Below, in pieces: positions 43,552 to 52,766 of a stretch of DNA of 64,000 nucleotides. Location of the stretch: NCBI RefSeq assembly GCF_003412465.1, contig NZ_QTJV01000010.1, positions 372,001 to 436,000 on the forward strand, read 5' to 3'. The translations under genes were made by a program, and so were the position numbers. Numbering within the stretch: position 1 is the first letter of the stretch; the number at the start of each line of letters is the position of its first letter. This DNA is from Chitinophaga silvisoli (GTDB lineage Bacteria > Bacteroidota > Bacteroidia > Chitinophagales > Chitinophagaceae). The notes under the pieces were generated by a model that was not told the origin of the DNA, did no database searches, and saw only the letters and a list, made by a program, of their open reading frames with translations.

Positions 43552-46500
43552 CGGAAGTCGGTTTGATCCATACGATATATAAAACGGGTACAGTGAGCAG
43601 GGCTACGATCATAGACCATACTACCCCCACGGCAATCACACTGGCCAGCGGGCTCCACATAGGAGAGCCGGAGAGGATCATAGGCAGTACCCCGATTGCG
43701 GCAGCCATCGCTGTCAGGAAGATAGGTCTCAGCCTGCGCTTGCCTGATTCAATAGCCGCCGTGCGTATATCCATGCCATGCTTTAATAGTTCGTTGGTAT
43801 GGTCTACAAGAATGATCGCATTCCTCACCACGATACCTGACAAACTGATTAAACCTACAAATGCCGTAAACCCAAAGTTGTTATGCGTCATATATAGGCC
43901 CGCCATAGCCCCGAATAAACTGAGTGGGATGGTGAGCATAATAATCGTTGCTTCCTTCAGGTTGCGGAACTGGAAAAGCAGGATGAAGAAGATGGCTACA
44001 AGACTGATCGCCAGCACGACCATCATCTGGCTGAACGTCTCTTTCTTATTCGCGTCTTCACCTCCGTACACAATCTGGTATCCCGGTGGCAGCGTAAGCT
44101 GGCTGATAGCCGGTTGAATGGCTTTCAGCAGATCTGCAGGCAGTACATTGTCTGCCGTTTCACTCAGCACCGTCAGTGTTCTTACACCATTGCGGTGCAT
44201 GATCTTGCCGGTCTGCCATTCAGGAGTAAGGGAAGCTATCTGACGTAGCGGCACACTGGCACCTGTAACCGGAGACTCCAGGTACATGTTTTCCAGGTCA
44301 CTAAAACTGCGACGGCTTTTTTCATCCAGCCTCAATACAATGTCAATCGGGTTATTGCCCTCATACATTGTAGATACAGGGTAACCACTAAAACCTGTAT
44401 AAACTGATTGTGCAATGCTGGCTGTCGCGAAGCCCAGCCTGTTGGCTTCATCTTTCAGCTGGATGCCTACGCCATAATAGTCTTCCCTGAAATCACTTCT
44501 TACGAGATAACTTCCCCTGGTGTTTTGAACGATCTTTTGCACTGCTGCTCCGATCTGTTTCAACCTGCTGATGTCATCTCCTATAATACGTACTTCTACC
44601 GGGGATTTAAGCACAGAGCCCTGTTGCATCAGTTTTACCTGTGGCAAACCTTCCGGTACAGCAGCAGCTACCTTTCGCTCCAGCTCCATAGAGAGTGCTT
44701 CGGTAGTTGCTTCTGTAGTTGTGTTGATTAAAATCTGTCCGTAGTTACTCACCGGTACTTCCGGTGAATAGTTGTAATAAAAGCGAGGCGCACTTGTACC
44801 TGTGAAGGTAGCATATGAAGTCACGCGCGGATCGTTCCTGATCAGGGCTGTGAGCCGCTGCACAGCATCATCTGTTTTCTCCAGCCGGGTGCCTGTAGGC
44901 ATCCACAGTTCTATTACAAACTGGTTTCTCTCAGCTGCGGGGAAGAACTTCTGCCGGATACCTTTCGTATACAATAAACCGGCAAGGGGAATGGTGAGCA
45001 GGCTTCCGATGATCGTCGTTTTCGGATGTAATACACACCAGTCCAGCGCATTGTTATAAGCAGTTTGCATCCTGTCGAGCAATGACTTTCTCTTCTTTAT
45101 CTTCTCCGGATTGTGCAGACCCTTTTTGATAAAGGTAAAGCACAACAGCGGTGTCAATACCATCGCCACGATAAAGGAAGAACCCAATGCCACTGCTACT
45201 GTAATCGGCAATGCCACGATGAACTCACCGACAGCCCCGGTGATCATTACCATGGGCATAAAAGACGCGATGATCGTCACCGTAGCCGCCAATACCGGCA
45301 CCACCAGGTCTGTTGCACTCTTCCAGGCCGCCGTCCATCTGTCTTTCCCTTCATCCAGCAGTTCTACATAGTTATCTGCAATTACAATGGCATCATCGAC
45401 GACCATACCCAGTACCACGATGAGGGCCGCCAGTGATACCTGGTGCAACTCTATCCCAAAGAGGTGCATGATGGCGAATGTCACAGCAATGGTCATCGGA
45501 ATAGCCATAGCAGCTACTGCTGCAATACGTAATGGTAGTAATAAGATCACCACAATCACTACAGATATAATCGCGAGGAAGAATTCCTTAATAAAGTGAG
45601 ATACGTTTTCATCCACCAGCATGGGCTGGTTCACAATAGTCGTGATATGTACATTGGAAGGGAGCAATTTGGATACCTCATCCATTTTCTGCTGCACCGC
45701 TTCCCCGAATTTCACAATGTTGTTACCTTCCAGCATCTGCACAGTCAGCATCATGGCCTTGTGACCATTAACAGTAATAAGAGAGGTGGGATCCGTATAC
45801 GTACGATTGATAGCAGCTACATCACCCAGGCGTACGGTAGCCCCTGTCCGGGTAGTGCCTACAATCTGGTTGGCAATTTGATTCTCTGTATTATAATAAC
45901 CGGTGGTATACAGTGGTGCTTTGGTGACATCCGTTTTTACATCACCTGTTGCCATAATGGTATTTTGTGATTGCAGCACGCGGGTCACTTGTGTCACATT
46001 AATACCATATTGAGCCAGCTTTTCAGAATTGGAAGTAACAGTGATCTGTTCTTTCTGTTCCCCAATGCGTTTGATCTTGGAGGATGCCTTGATTGTACGG
46101 ATGGCATCTTCCATTTTTTGTGCGTATTCTTTCAGCTGGGTGTAGGTAGCGGAATCACTTTCGATACCGATCACCAGTGCTTCCGTGTCCCCGAAGTCAG
46201 AGTTTACAATCGGTCCGCGTACCCCCTGGGGAAAGTCGATAGATTTACCGACCAGGAGCTGGTGCCTTAGCTTACTCCAGAACACATCCGGGTTTTTCAC
46301 CTTTTCTCCCAGTTCCACGTTCACGATGACCATCCCATCCTGGGAGGTAGAGTAGGTTTTATCTTTTCTTACTTCTTCAAACTGGAAAAGGTATTGTTCC
46401 AGTTTTTTGGTAACCTGGTCTTCCACCTGTGCGGAATTGGCACCGGGGAAGTAGGCAATCACCAGGCCCTGTCTGATCGTAATCTTCGGGTCTTCCCTTC

Positions 46501-46612
46501 TTGGCATGGTGAGCAGGGAGTTGACACCTACTGCAAATACGAGCAGCAGTACGGACAACGTCACCTGTTTATATTTTAAAGCAGATTGTACAAGATTCAT
46601 GATGAAGATCAT
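43541..46612 (-). CDS. RND efflux permease (HAE1/AcrB-like)
   Basis: The product is 1023 residues. The inner-membrane pump has 12 expected helices and two large periplasmic loops. The N-terminus is 'ALKYKQVTLSVLLLVFAVGV' followed by TMPRREDPKITIRQ. Helix 4 has GMVVDDAIVIADNYVELL with the paired Asp of the proton relay. Helix 10 has 'SGIVVRNAIILVDHTNELL', with Arg where AcrB has Lys. The start (46612) forms an ATGA overlap with the stop of the adaptor gene; Met5 (46600) is an alternative. Substrates are unknown; multidrug or solvent export is the usual role. Confidence 0.93.
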   Translation of the reverse strand: MIFIMNLVQSALKYKQVTLSVLLLVFAVGVNSLLTMPRREDPKITIRQGLVIAYFPGANSAQVEDQVTKKLEQYLFQFEEVRKDKTYSTSQDGMVIVNVELGEKVKNPDVFWSKLRHQLLVGKSIDFPQGVRGPIVNSDFGDTEALVIGIESDSATYTQLKEYAQKMEDAIRTIKASSKIKRIGEQKEQITVTSNSEKLAQYGINVTQVTRVLQSQNTIMATGDVKTDVTKAPLYTTGYYNTENQIANQIVGTTRTGATVRLGDVAAINRTYTDPTSLITVNGHKAMMLTVQMLEGNNIVKFGEAVQQKMDEVSKLLPSNVHITTIVNQPMLVDENVSHFIKEFFLAIISVVIVVILLLPLRIAAVAAMAIPMTIAVTFAIMHLFGIELHQVSLAALIVVLGMVVDDAIVIADNYVELLDEGKDRWTAAWKSATDLVVPVLAATVTIIASFMPMVMITGAVGEFIVALPITVAVALGSSFIVAMVLTPLLCFTFIKKGLHNPEKIKKRKSLLDRMQTAYNNALDWCVLHPKTTIIGSLLTIPLAGLLYTKGIRQKFFPAAERNQFVIELWMPTGTRLEKTDDAVQRLTALIRNDPRVTSYATFTGTSAPRFYYNYSPEVPVSNYGQILINTTTEATTEALSMELERKVAAAVPEGLPQVKLMQQGSVLKSPVEVRIIGDDISRLKQIGAAVQKIVQNTRGSYLVRSDFREDYYGVGIQLKDEANRLGFATASIAQSVYTGFSGYPVSTMYEGNNPIDIVLRLDEKSRRSFSDLENMYLESPVTGASVPLRQIASLTPEWQTGKIMHRNGVRTLTVLSETADNVLPADLLKAIQPAISQLTLPPGYQIVYGGEDANKKETFSQMMVVLAISLVAIFFILLFQFRNLKEATIIMLTIPLSLFGAMAGLYMTHNNFGFTAFVGLISLSGIVVRNAIILVDHTNELLKHGMDIRTAAIESGKRRLRPIFLTAMAAAIGVLPMILSGSPMWSPLASVIAVGVVWSMIVALLTVPVLYIVWIKPTSDEK

Positions 46613-47643
46613 TTAGAGAGAGAAACAACAGCACCGTCATTGAGTTTTTGCTGACCACCGGTCACAATCTGTTCACCGGTATTAAGGCCGGTGGTAATCT
46701 CCATCAGGTTGCCACTGAGCTGGCCGATGCTTACTTTTCTTTTAAAAGCCTGGTGGCGCTGAGTATCTACTACGTAAACATAAGTCTGCCCATCTATGTC
46801 ATGCATGACAGCTTCTACAGGAATTGCCAGGATGTTGCTGACATTGCCGGAGGCTAGTTTGATTTCAGCAATCATACCAGGTCTGATCAGCAACTGAGGG
46901 TTGTCCAGCGTGATCTTCACGGTAAATGCCCTGGCGGCAGCATCTGCTGCCGCACCTACTTCTGTGACTTTACCATGGAAGGTGTCGTTCACAGCACCTA
47001 CCAGTACGGCAGCTTCCTGGCCCAATTTTACATTATTCAGTTCGCTCTCGGGAATGTATGCATTCACCTTCACCGTACGGATATCAGATACAGTGAAGAG
47101 GGGCATGCCTGCGCTGGTGATCTCACCGGTTTCAGCGCTCTTTTTCAGTAAGACCCCACTGATAGGGCTATAGAGTTTTGTGTCAGAGAGGTTCTTGGCC
47201 TGCAGTTTCTGCTGGGCGCGTGCCTGGGCGAGGGTATTGGTGATCTTGCTATAATCGCTCTCACTGATGCTCTTGCGGTCGTACATGATCTTCAGGCGAT
47301 TGTATTCGTCCTGGGCCTGGTTGGTACTGGCATCGGCCATTTCTTTGGCAATGGCATAATTCTGCGGATCCAGGCTGGCCAGCAATTGGCCGCTTCTGAT
47401 GGTTTGTCCTTCATCGGCAGCGATATAATTGATCTTCCCGGCTACCATAAAGCCAAGATGTACGGTCTTACTACCTTCTATATTTCCGCTGATGTTGATA
47501 GCATGGCTGGCGGTGGAGGTTTGAACGGTTTGGGTGATCACGGGAATGGCAGTATCCTGGGTGGATGATGGTTTGCCTCCTGTATGACAGCTGCTGGTAA
47601 AAATGGCTATAGTAGCGAGCCAGCAGACAGATTTCTGTAACAT
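46609..47643 (-). CDS. membrane-fusion (HlyD/AcrA-type) adaptor lipoprotein
   Basis: The product is 344 residues from the ATG at 47643, chosen because it starts a lipoprotein signal (KSVCWLATIAIFTSSC). A further upstream in-frame start would break the signal. The lipoyl half-motifs are 'GKINYIAADEGQTIRSGQLL' and 'LYSPISGVLLKKSAETGEIT', with a helical hairpin between them. The beta-barrel and membrane-proximal domains follow (TVKVNAYIPESELNNVKL, IPVEAVMHDIDGQTYVYVVD). It links the RND permease to the TolC channel and is the first gene of the pump operon. Confidence 0.93.
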   Translation of the reverse strand: MLQKSVCWLATIAIFTSSCHTGGKPSSTQDTAIPVITQTVQTSTASHAINISGNIEGSKTVHLGFMVAGKINYIAADEGQTIRSGQLLASLDPQNYAIAKEMADASTNQAQDEYNRLKIMYDRKSISESDYSKITNTLAQARAQQKLQAKNLSDTKLYSPISGVLLKKSAETGEITSAGMPLFTVSDIRTVKVNAYIPESELNNVKLGQEAAVLVGAVNDTFHGKVTEVGAAADAAARAFTVKITLDNPQLLIRPGMIAEIKLASGNVSNILAIPVEAVMHDIDGQTYVYVVDTQRHQAFKRKVSIGQLSGNLMEITTGLNTGEQIVTGGQQKLNDGAVVSLSK

Positions 47644-47738
47644 AAGCACTACGTTAATTATATGGCAAAAATTCAATAAGATTCCGGAGTAATTTTTAAT
47701 CTATATTAAAAAACATGCCGATAGGAGAATTGTTGTGC

Positions 47739-48299
47739 TTATTTCTGACTCCTGATCACACTCAGCCGCTGCTGGGTGATGCCGATGTAAGAGGCAATAT
47801 GTCCAAGGGGGGCTCTCAGTAGAATATCAGGATGCTTCTCCAGCATGGTTTTATACCTTTCCTGTGCCGATTGAAACTGGATCATATACATTCTTTCCGA
47901 CATTTTTTTCATGACATCAATCAGGAGTACCCGCATTAGTTTTTCCAGCTGATTGTACTTATTGATGTAAATCTCAAGATCATTGAAATAGATCCAGCGG
48001 AGCGTAGAGGTTTCTAACAGTTCAAGACCGTGTGGCGAGGGAGCGTTGTAAAAGACACTCTCAATCGAAAGGCTAAACGAATTCTCCGTGAAGAAAAAGT
48101 GAGTAATGTCTTTATCGTCTTTTGTATAGTAGCTGCGTATCATGCCCGATTCAATAAAATAGACCTTTTTCGACAAAGCATCAGGCAGCAGCAGTTTATG
48201 GTGTTTAGGCAGGGTCTCGCAGGTGAAAGCCAGTTCCAGTTCCGAACAAATGTTGGCAGGGAGATCAAATTCCTGACGGAGAAAACCTAATAAATCCAT
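47739..48299 (-). CDS. Crp/Fnr-family transcriptional regulator
   Basis: The product is 186 residues. A cyclic-nucleotide-binding-like beta-roll ('ALSKKVYFIESGMIRSYYTK', 'KDITHFFFTENSFSLSIES') leads to a C-terminal HTH ('PLGHIASYIGITQQRLSVIR'). It lacks obvious FNR-type cysteines and typical cAMP-binding residues, which is common in Bacteroidota homologues. It lies 95 nt upstream of the efflux operon in the same direction and is a plausible regulator of it. Confidence 0.88.
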   Translation of the reverse strand: MDLLGFLRQEFDLPANICSELELAFTCETLPKHHKLLLPDALSKKVYFIESGMIRSYYTKDDKDITHFFFTENSFSLSIESVFYNAPSPHGLELLETSTLRWIYFNDLEIYINKYNQLEKLMRVLLIDVMKKMSERMYMIQFQSAQERYKTMLEKHPDILLRAPLGHIASYIGITQQRLSVIRSQK

Positions 48300-48458
48300 C
48301 CTGCAATTTACCGAAATTTGTACGTAAATTTCACCCTTTTTAACAGCTGAATTATTTTCATTTTCCTTCCAAAATCCCCTCCTGGCAGCTTAGTAAAAGC
48401 AATTGCCCCACATTCTTTTTAATCATGCTTGTATAATTTAATATTATTATTTAGTCAT

Positions 48459-48490
48459 ATTGTATAATTGTATCAAATAATATATCTTTG
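48459..48490 (+). promoter_or_regulatory. Bacteroidota-type promoter for the T9SS adhesin/PorP operon
   Basis: TTG at 48460-48462 and TATCTTTG at 48483-48490 match the -33 (TTG) and -7 (TAnnTTTG) boxes with 20 bases between them. The predicted transcript would start about 60 bases before the ATG at 48555. Confidence 0.62.
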
Positions 48491-48554
48491 TTTGGAAAAC
48501 CGTGTATTTGAAAGGGGGTGCTATCCCTTCATCCCGCTTATTTCCCATATAGTT

Positions 48555-51191
48555 ATGCCTCGACCTGCCTGGAGTACATTATGGTCACTTATATTCTTAC
48601 TTTACGTGCAAGCAGCATATCCACAGCAAGGTTATATCTACTTACACGTTAACAGCCAGGATGATGTCACATCGCCCGATTTCCATTTCACTTTAGATGG
48701 GACCACAAATTTCATTCTCAATGACCAGCCTTCCGTTTCAGGTACCATCAACGACATTGGTGCCGGTGTCAGGGGAGAACTCTGGGCAGCTACCACTACC
48801 AACATTTTTCGTCGCCCTTCAGGAAGCAGCCAGTGGACCAATACCGGCTACCAGGCCATCAATATCGATGGTGCCGGAGCAGGCCAGTTTGTGAGTGTAG
48901 ATGCCGCAGGTAATGCTTACTTCTTTGATGGTACCACACTCAATACAATCTATCGTCCTTCTTTTCATGCCAATATTGCCGCTGTAGATATCTCCTATGG
49001 TGGTGGCCGTATCGGGATTACCCGTTCTGACGGAAGTATCCTGACCAATATCAGTACCGCCGCTCCCTATGCCGATAGCTGGGCCCAGCTATTGGGAGGC
49101 AGTACCGGGGCTACCCGATTGGATATTCAGCCTTACACCGGCACCGTTGTGTATATAGCAAATGGTGTATATACCATTCCATTCACCGGGGGTACGGCTG
49201 CCAATATCAGTCCGTCTACCTATGCCGATATTGCAATTGACGGCCAGAGCCAGGTCTATGCCAATGGTGTTTATTACAATGGCAGCAGCTGGAGCGCCGA
49301 TGCTACAGCAAGAACCGACTTTAGTCATACAACCGCTTTCGATGGCGCAGTATGGAGCAGCAATACGAATGCTATTTATAGCCGCACTGCCAGCAGCTGG
49401 CTGGATGGAGAACGGATCCGTACCACTCCGAATGATAATGCAGTGATCATTCCTGTTAGTGCAGGCACCTACCAACTGGCAGCGACAACACGCTGCGGAT
49501 GGAAATTAAGCGGGTATACCATTTATGACCCGGATGCTTCCACGCTGACCGTTGATGCCATTTCTGTGGCGGCCGGAGAAATTGTACATATTGTGGCCAA
49601 CGAAGATAAAGTTGCAACAACTCCTGTCACCATCACGGGCGACAGCGCCCTTTGTGCAAACAACCGCTTATCGCTGAGCGTATCAGTAGCCGGTGGCACC
49701 TGGAGTAGTAATAATACAAGCGTTGCCGTTGTAGATGGCAGTGGTACTGTCAATGGTATTGCAGGTGGAACAGCTACCATCAAATACGAACTGAATACCA
49801 GCGGTTGTATAGACTCTGCTATAAAAAAAATCTATGTTGCCGCCAGCCCGGCTTTTACATTGATGCCCACGAATGTCACCTGCAATACCTTTAAAGATGG
49901 TATCATCAGGGTTGCTTCCAACAGTACCGGCAATCAATACGCGATTAATGGCGGTGCATGGCAGGTAGATTCCGTATTCAGGGGATTAGGCCCGGGTTCA
50001 TACAGCATCACGGTAAAAGGAGCCAATGGCTGTGTCGCAGATGCGCAAACAGCCGTGATCACCGAGCCTGATGTAATCGGTATCACAGTGTCCCAGATCT
50101 CCGTGGGCTGCCCCGGCGATGCAACAGGCAGTCTCACCGCTGTTGCCACAGGCGGGGTCGCTCCTTACACGCTGACCTGGAGCACAGGTTCTTCTGCCAG
50201 TACGATTGGCCGTTTGCCCGAAGGTACTTACAGCATCACCGTAAGGGATGCCAATACCTGTGCTGCCTCTATCAGGGTAAAACTCGTATCAGTGATCTCA
50301 TTATTCGTTATCAATGCACCGGTCAAACAGGTAGGCGGACAAATTGTGATCACAGGCAATACCCTGCCAAATGCCTCCATCATTGTGAACTTCCCGGATG
50401 GCAGTTCTGCCGCTACCCATGCAGATGCCTATGGTAAATTCAGCACCATTTCAGCCAACCCACAGCCCAATGGAAGTGTATATGTTACTGTGACGGATGC
50501 AAGCACCAAAGCTACCTGTACCCGCTACGTTGATTTCAATGACGCACCTACTGCCGATGTAAGTATCGTAAAGACATTGGAGACCACAGGTGAAATTGGA
50601 ATAGGCGACGAAATTTCATTCCTGCTCACGGTATACAATAAGGGACTGGACAATGCAACATCCCTGATCATCACCGATGATTTTCCTTACAACCTGTCTG
50701 CCGCAACGGAACTTTCTCCTTCTACAGGATATGCCACTTACAACGCAGCGATGAATGAAGTAGTCTGGAACATCGACACACTGCGTGTGCTGAAGTCAGC
50801 CTCCTTTTCTTTTAAGGCCCGTGTATCGGCTGCCGGGGTGATTAAGAATACAGCCTATGTTTCTTCGAATGAAACAGATCCCGACAATTCAAATAATTCA
50901 AGCACGGTGGAAACACCTGCCATTAGTGCAACTTTCTTTGTACCCAACGTGATTACGCCTAATGGCGATGGAAAGAATGACCAGTTTGTAATCAAAGGGC
51001 TGGACCTCTATCCCGGCTCAAAACTGGAGATCTATAATCGCTGGGGCAACCAGGTATACCGGAGTGACAACTACAACAACAACTGGAAAGGAGAGGGGCT
51101 GAGTGCCGGTATTTATTATTACGTGCTCAGGATCAACATGGCTGGAGGACCACAGCTGTACAAAGGTTATGTTGAACTGATTACAAGGTAG
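48555..51191 (+). CDS. T9SS type B secreted adhesin-like protein (Ig/SprB-like repeats, DUF11, gliding-motility C-terminal domain)
   Basis: The product is 878 residues from the ATG at 48555. A signal peptide (TLWSLIFLLYVQAAYPQQ) precedes a ~320-residue repetitive region that looks like a beta-propeller (RGELWAATTTNIFRRPSGSS and similar blades). Next come an Ig-like domain ('VAGGTWSSNNTSVAVVDGSG'), two SprB-like repeats ('VTCNTFKDGIIRVASNSTGN'; 'ISVGCPGDATGSLTAVATGG'), a DUF11 domain ('IGDEISFLLTVYNKGLDNAT') and the T9SS type B sorting domain (FFVPNVITPNGDGKNDQFVI, 'LEIYNRWGNQVYRSDNY'). It is exported to the cell surface through T9SS. The next gene encodes the partner typical for type B substrates. 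Confidence 0.9.
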   Translation: MPRPAWSTLWSLIFLLYVQAAYPQQGYIYLHVNSQDDVTSPDFHFTLDGTTNFILNDQPSVSGTINDIGAGVRGELWAATTTNIFRRPSGSSQWTNTGYQAINIDGAGAGQFVSVDAAGNAYFFDGTTLNTIYRPSFHANIAAVDISYGGGRIGITRSDGSILTNISTAAPYADSWAQLLGGSTGATRLDIQPYTGTVVYIANGVYTIPFTGGTAANISPSTYADIAIDGQSQVYANGVYYNGSSWSADATARTDFSHTTAFDGAVWSSNTNAIYSRTASSWLDGERIRTTPNDNAVIIPVSAGTYQLAATTRCGWKLSGYTIYDPDASTLTVDAISVAAGEIVHIVANEDKVATTPVTITGDSALCANNRLSLSVSVAGGTWSSNNTSVAVVDGSGTVNGIAGGTATIKYELNTSGCIDSAIKKIYVAASPAFTLMPTNVTCNTFKDGIIRVASNSTGNQYAINGGAWQVDSVFRGLGPGSYSITVKGANGCVADAQTAVITEPDVIGITVSQISVGCPGDATGSLTAVATGGVAPYTLTWSTGSSASTIGRLPEGTYSITVRDANTCAASIRVKLVSVISLFVINAPVKQVGGQIVITGNTLPNASIIVNFPDGSSAATHADAYGKFSTISANPQPNGSVYVTVTDASTKATCTRYVDFNDAPTADVSIVKTLETTGEIGIGDEISFLLTVYNKGLDNATSLIITDDFPYNLSAATELSPSTGYATYNAAMNEVVWNIDTLRVLKSASFSFKARVSAAGVIKNTAYVSSNETDPDNSNNSSTVETPAISATFFVPNVITPNGDGKNDQFVIKGLDLYPGSKLEIYNRWGNQVYRSDNYNNNWKGEGLSAGIYYYVLRINMAGGPQLYKGYVELITR

Positions 51192-51195
51192 CAAA

Positions 51196-52197
51196 ATGAT
51201 TAAAAGGAGCATCACCATATTAATTTTCTTCCTTGCCTGCCTGGAGGCACATGCCCAGCAGGAGGTGCAGTTCAGTCAGTACATTTTTAACGGACTGGCT
51301 GTCAATCCTGCATATGCAGGATACAAGGAAGCGCTCTACCTGCACACCAGCTACCGACAGCAATGGTCCGGGTTTCCGGGAGCACCGGTCACCGGAACGT
51401 TCTCCGCAGACGGCCTTACAGATTACGCTGATAAAAGAGTAGGATGGGGGGTATTGACTTCTCTCGAAAAACTTGGTCCGCAATCAGCCACCGCCCTTTT
51501 TGTAAATTATTCATACCGTATTCCCATGGATTGGGAAGATGAAAAACGACTGGCGCTTGGTCTGGGTGTAGGTGTCACAAACTATAGTGTGGATGGCAGC
51601 AATCGTAAGTATGTAGATGCAGATGATCCCGAGGTAATATTAGGCCGGCAGTCAACCCTGGTGCCCGATGCAAGAGTCGGGCTTTATTACAATTCTGCTA
51701 CCTCGTATATAGGTGTGTCCGTATTAAATTTATTTTCTGCATACACCAGCGGCAAGATCTTTTTAGGGAATGGTTTATTATATTCTTCTTTGCGCAAATC
51801 CAGGCACCTCTATCTCTCAGCAGGTACCCTATTTCCCCTGAACCAGGACGTGCAGTTAAAACCCTCCATCCTGGTGAAAGGAGATTTTAAAGGACCTGTG
51901 AATGTGGATGTAAATGTCTTTGTTTTATTGCAGGAGACCTTGTGGATCGGTGCCTCTTACCGTACAGGATTTAATTACCCCGGGAATACGAATTTACAGC
52001 CCAATTTAGACCCTAATAATGCATTTAGTGTGCTGATGGAAGTCTATGCAAATGACAACCTCAGAATTGGCTATTCTTACGACTTTTCAACCAGCGGAAT
52101 TTCACGTTATCAACGGGGTTCACATGAGCTCTCTTTAGGCATTACAATCCCCAGCATCAACAGCATGAACAAGGTAAAATGCCCTCGCCATTTTTAA
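51196..52197 (+). CDS. PorP/SprF family T9SS outer-membrane protein
   Basis: The product is 333 residues. The signal (ITILIFFLACLEAHAQ) is followed by the family opening 'QFSQYIFNGLAVNPAYAGYK' and 'LYLHTSYRQQWSGFPGAPVT'. Repeated strands end at 'GSHELSLGITIPSINSMN'. PorP/SprF proteins are paired with type B T9SS substrates and help to secrete or anchor them. It begins 5 nt after the adhesin stop, so both are one transcript from the promoter at 48459. Confidence 0.92.
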   Translation: MIKRSITILIFFLACLEAHAQQEVQFSQYIFNGLAVNPAYAGYKEALYLHTSYRQQWSGFPGAPVTGTFSADGLTDYADKRVGWGVLTSLEKLGPQSATALFVNYSYRIPMDWEDEKRLALGLGVGVTNYSVDGSNRKYVDADDPEVILGRQSTLVPDARVGLYYNSATSYIGVSVLNLFSAYTSGKIFLGNGLLYSSLRKSRHLYLSAGTLFPLNQDVQLKPSILVKGDFKGPVNVDVNVFVLLQETLWIGASYRTGFNYPGNTNLQPNLDPNNAFSVLMEVYANDNLRIGYSYDFSTSGISRYQRGSHELSLGITIPSINSMNKVKCPRHF

Positions 52198-52239
52198 TGT
52201 ACAACTGATTGTTTTTCAATGATTATTTGGTTCAAAAAA

Positions 52240-52263
52240 TATGTGGATAACTTTATCCACATA
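52240..52263. repeat. near-perfect palindrome of two DnaA-box-like 9-mers
   Basis: TGTGGATAA (52242-52250) and TTATCCACA (52253-52261) are exact inverse copies two bases apart; the arms reach 11 bp in total. Each equals the DnaA-box consensus TTATnCACA. No T-run follows, so it is not a clear terminator. It may also be a simple hairpin behind the PorP/SprF gene. Confidence 0.5.
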
Positions 52264-52384
52264 GGGTTCACTACGCAGAAAGAGTAGTAAGTGAGCTGCT
52301 AACTTTGATACTGAACAAAATAACCTGGTACCGTCATCCATGCAGCACGGCTATTAATCAATCACAAACAAAGTATTAAAGATT

Positions 52385-52696
52385 ATGCGAGGACAACAAA
52401 CCCTTTTCAATCATTTCATAGAAAACCCTGTCACCAAAACAGTGCGCAAAGGTCGCTCCGCCGATATGATCGCCCTGAGGGACGAATGCCTGCTGCACCG
52501 GTATTATTACTACATCAAGCTCCAGCAAAAGCGGTATGATTCTGCTATTGAGGAATTATCCAAAGAGTTCTACATTAAGAACAGTAATATTATTTACCGT
52601 ATGCAGTGCAATAGCGAGCGCCTTGAGCAAATTATGAAAAGAGAACAACCCGACCTGAAGCAACTACGGCTGCTCTATCCATGGTTGACGTGGTAA
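52385..52696 (+). CDS. hypothetical protein at the left edge of the tail cluster
   Basis: This 103-residue basic helical protein starts MRGQQTLFNHFIENPVTKTV, with 'ADMIALRDECLLHRYYYYIK' and 'YDSAIEELSKEFYIKNSNII'. The part from about 55 to 85 could be a helix-turn-helix. I do not recognise the family. It lies alone, 188 nt after the PorP/SprF gene, and a strong terminator separates it from the opposing tail gene. An 8-bp inverted repeat with the stop codon in its loop (GTTGACGT/ACGTCAAC) covers its last codons (52684-52703). A regulatory role for the tail cluster is conceivable. Confidence 0.65.
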   Translation: MRGQQTLFNHFIENPVTKTVRKGRSADMIALRDECLLHRYYYYIKLQQKRYDSAIEELSKEFYIKNSNIIYRMQCNSERLEQIMKREQPDLKQLRLLYPWLTW

Positions 52697-52719
52697 CGTC
52701 AACGATTGTTAACCCTGAA

Positions 52720-52755
52720 AAAAAAGCCTGTATCAAATAAGATACAGGCTTTTTT
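52720..52755. terminator. bidirectional terminator between convergent genes
   Basis: AAAAAAGCCTGTATC (52720-52734) and GATACAGGCTTTTTT (52741-52755) form a perfect 15-bp stem with a six-base loop, with T-tracts on both strands. Confidence 0.92.
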
Positions 52756-52766
52756 CATGCCCGTAA

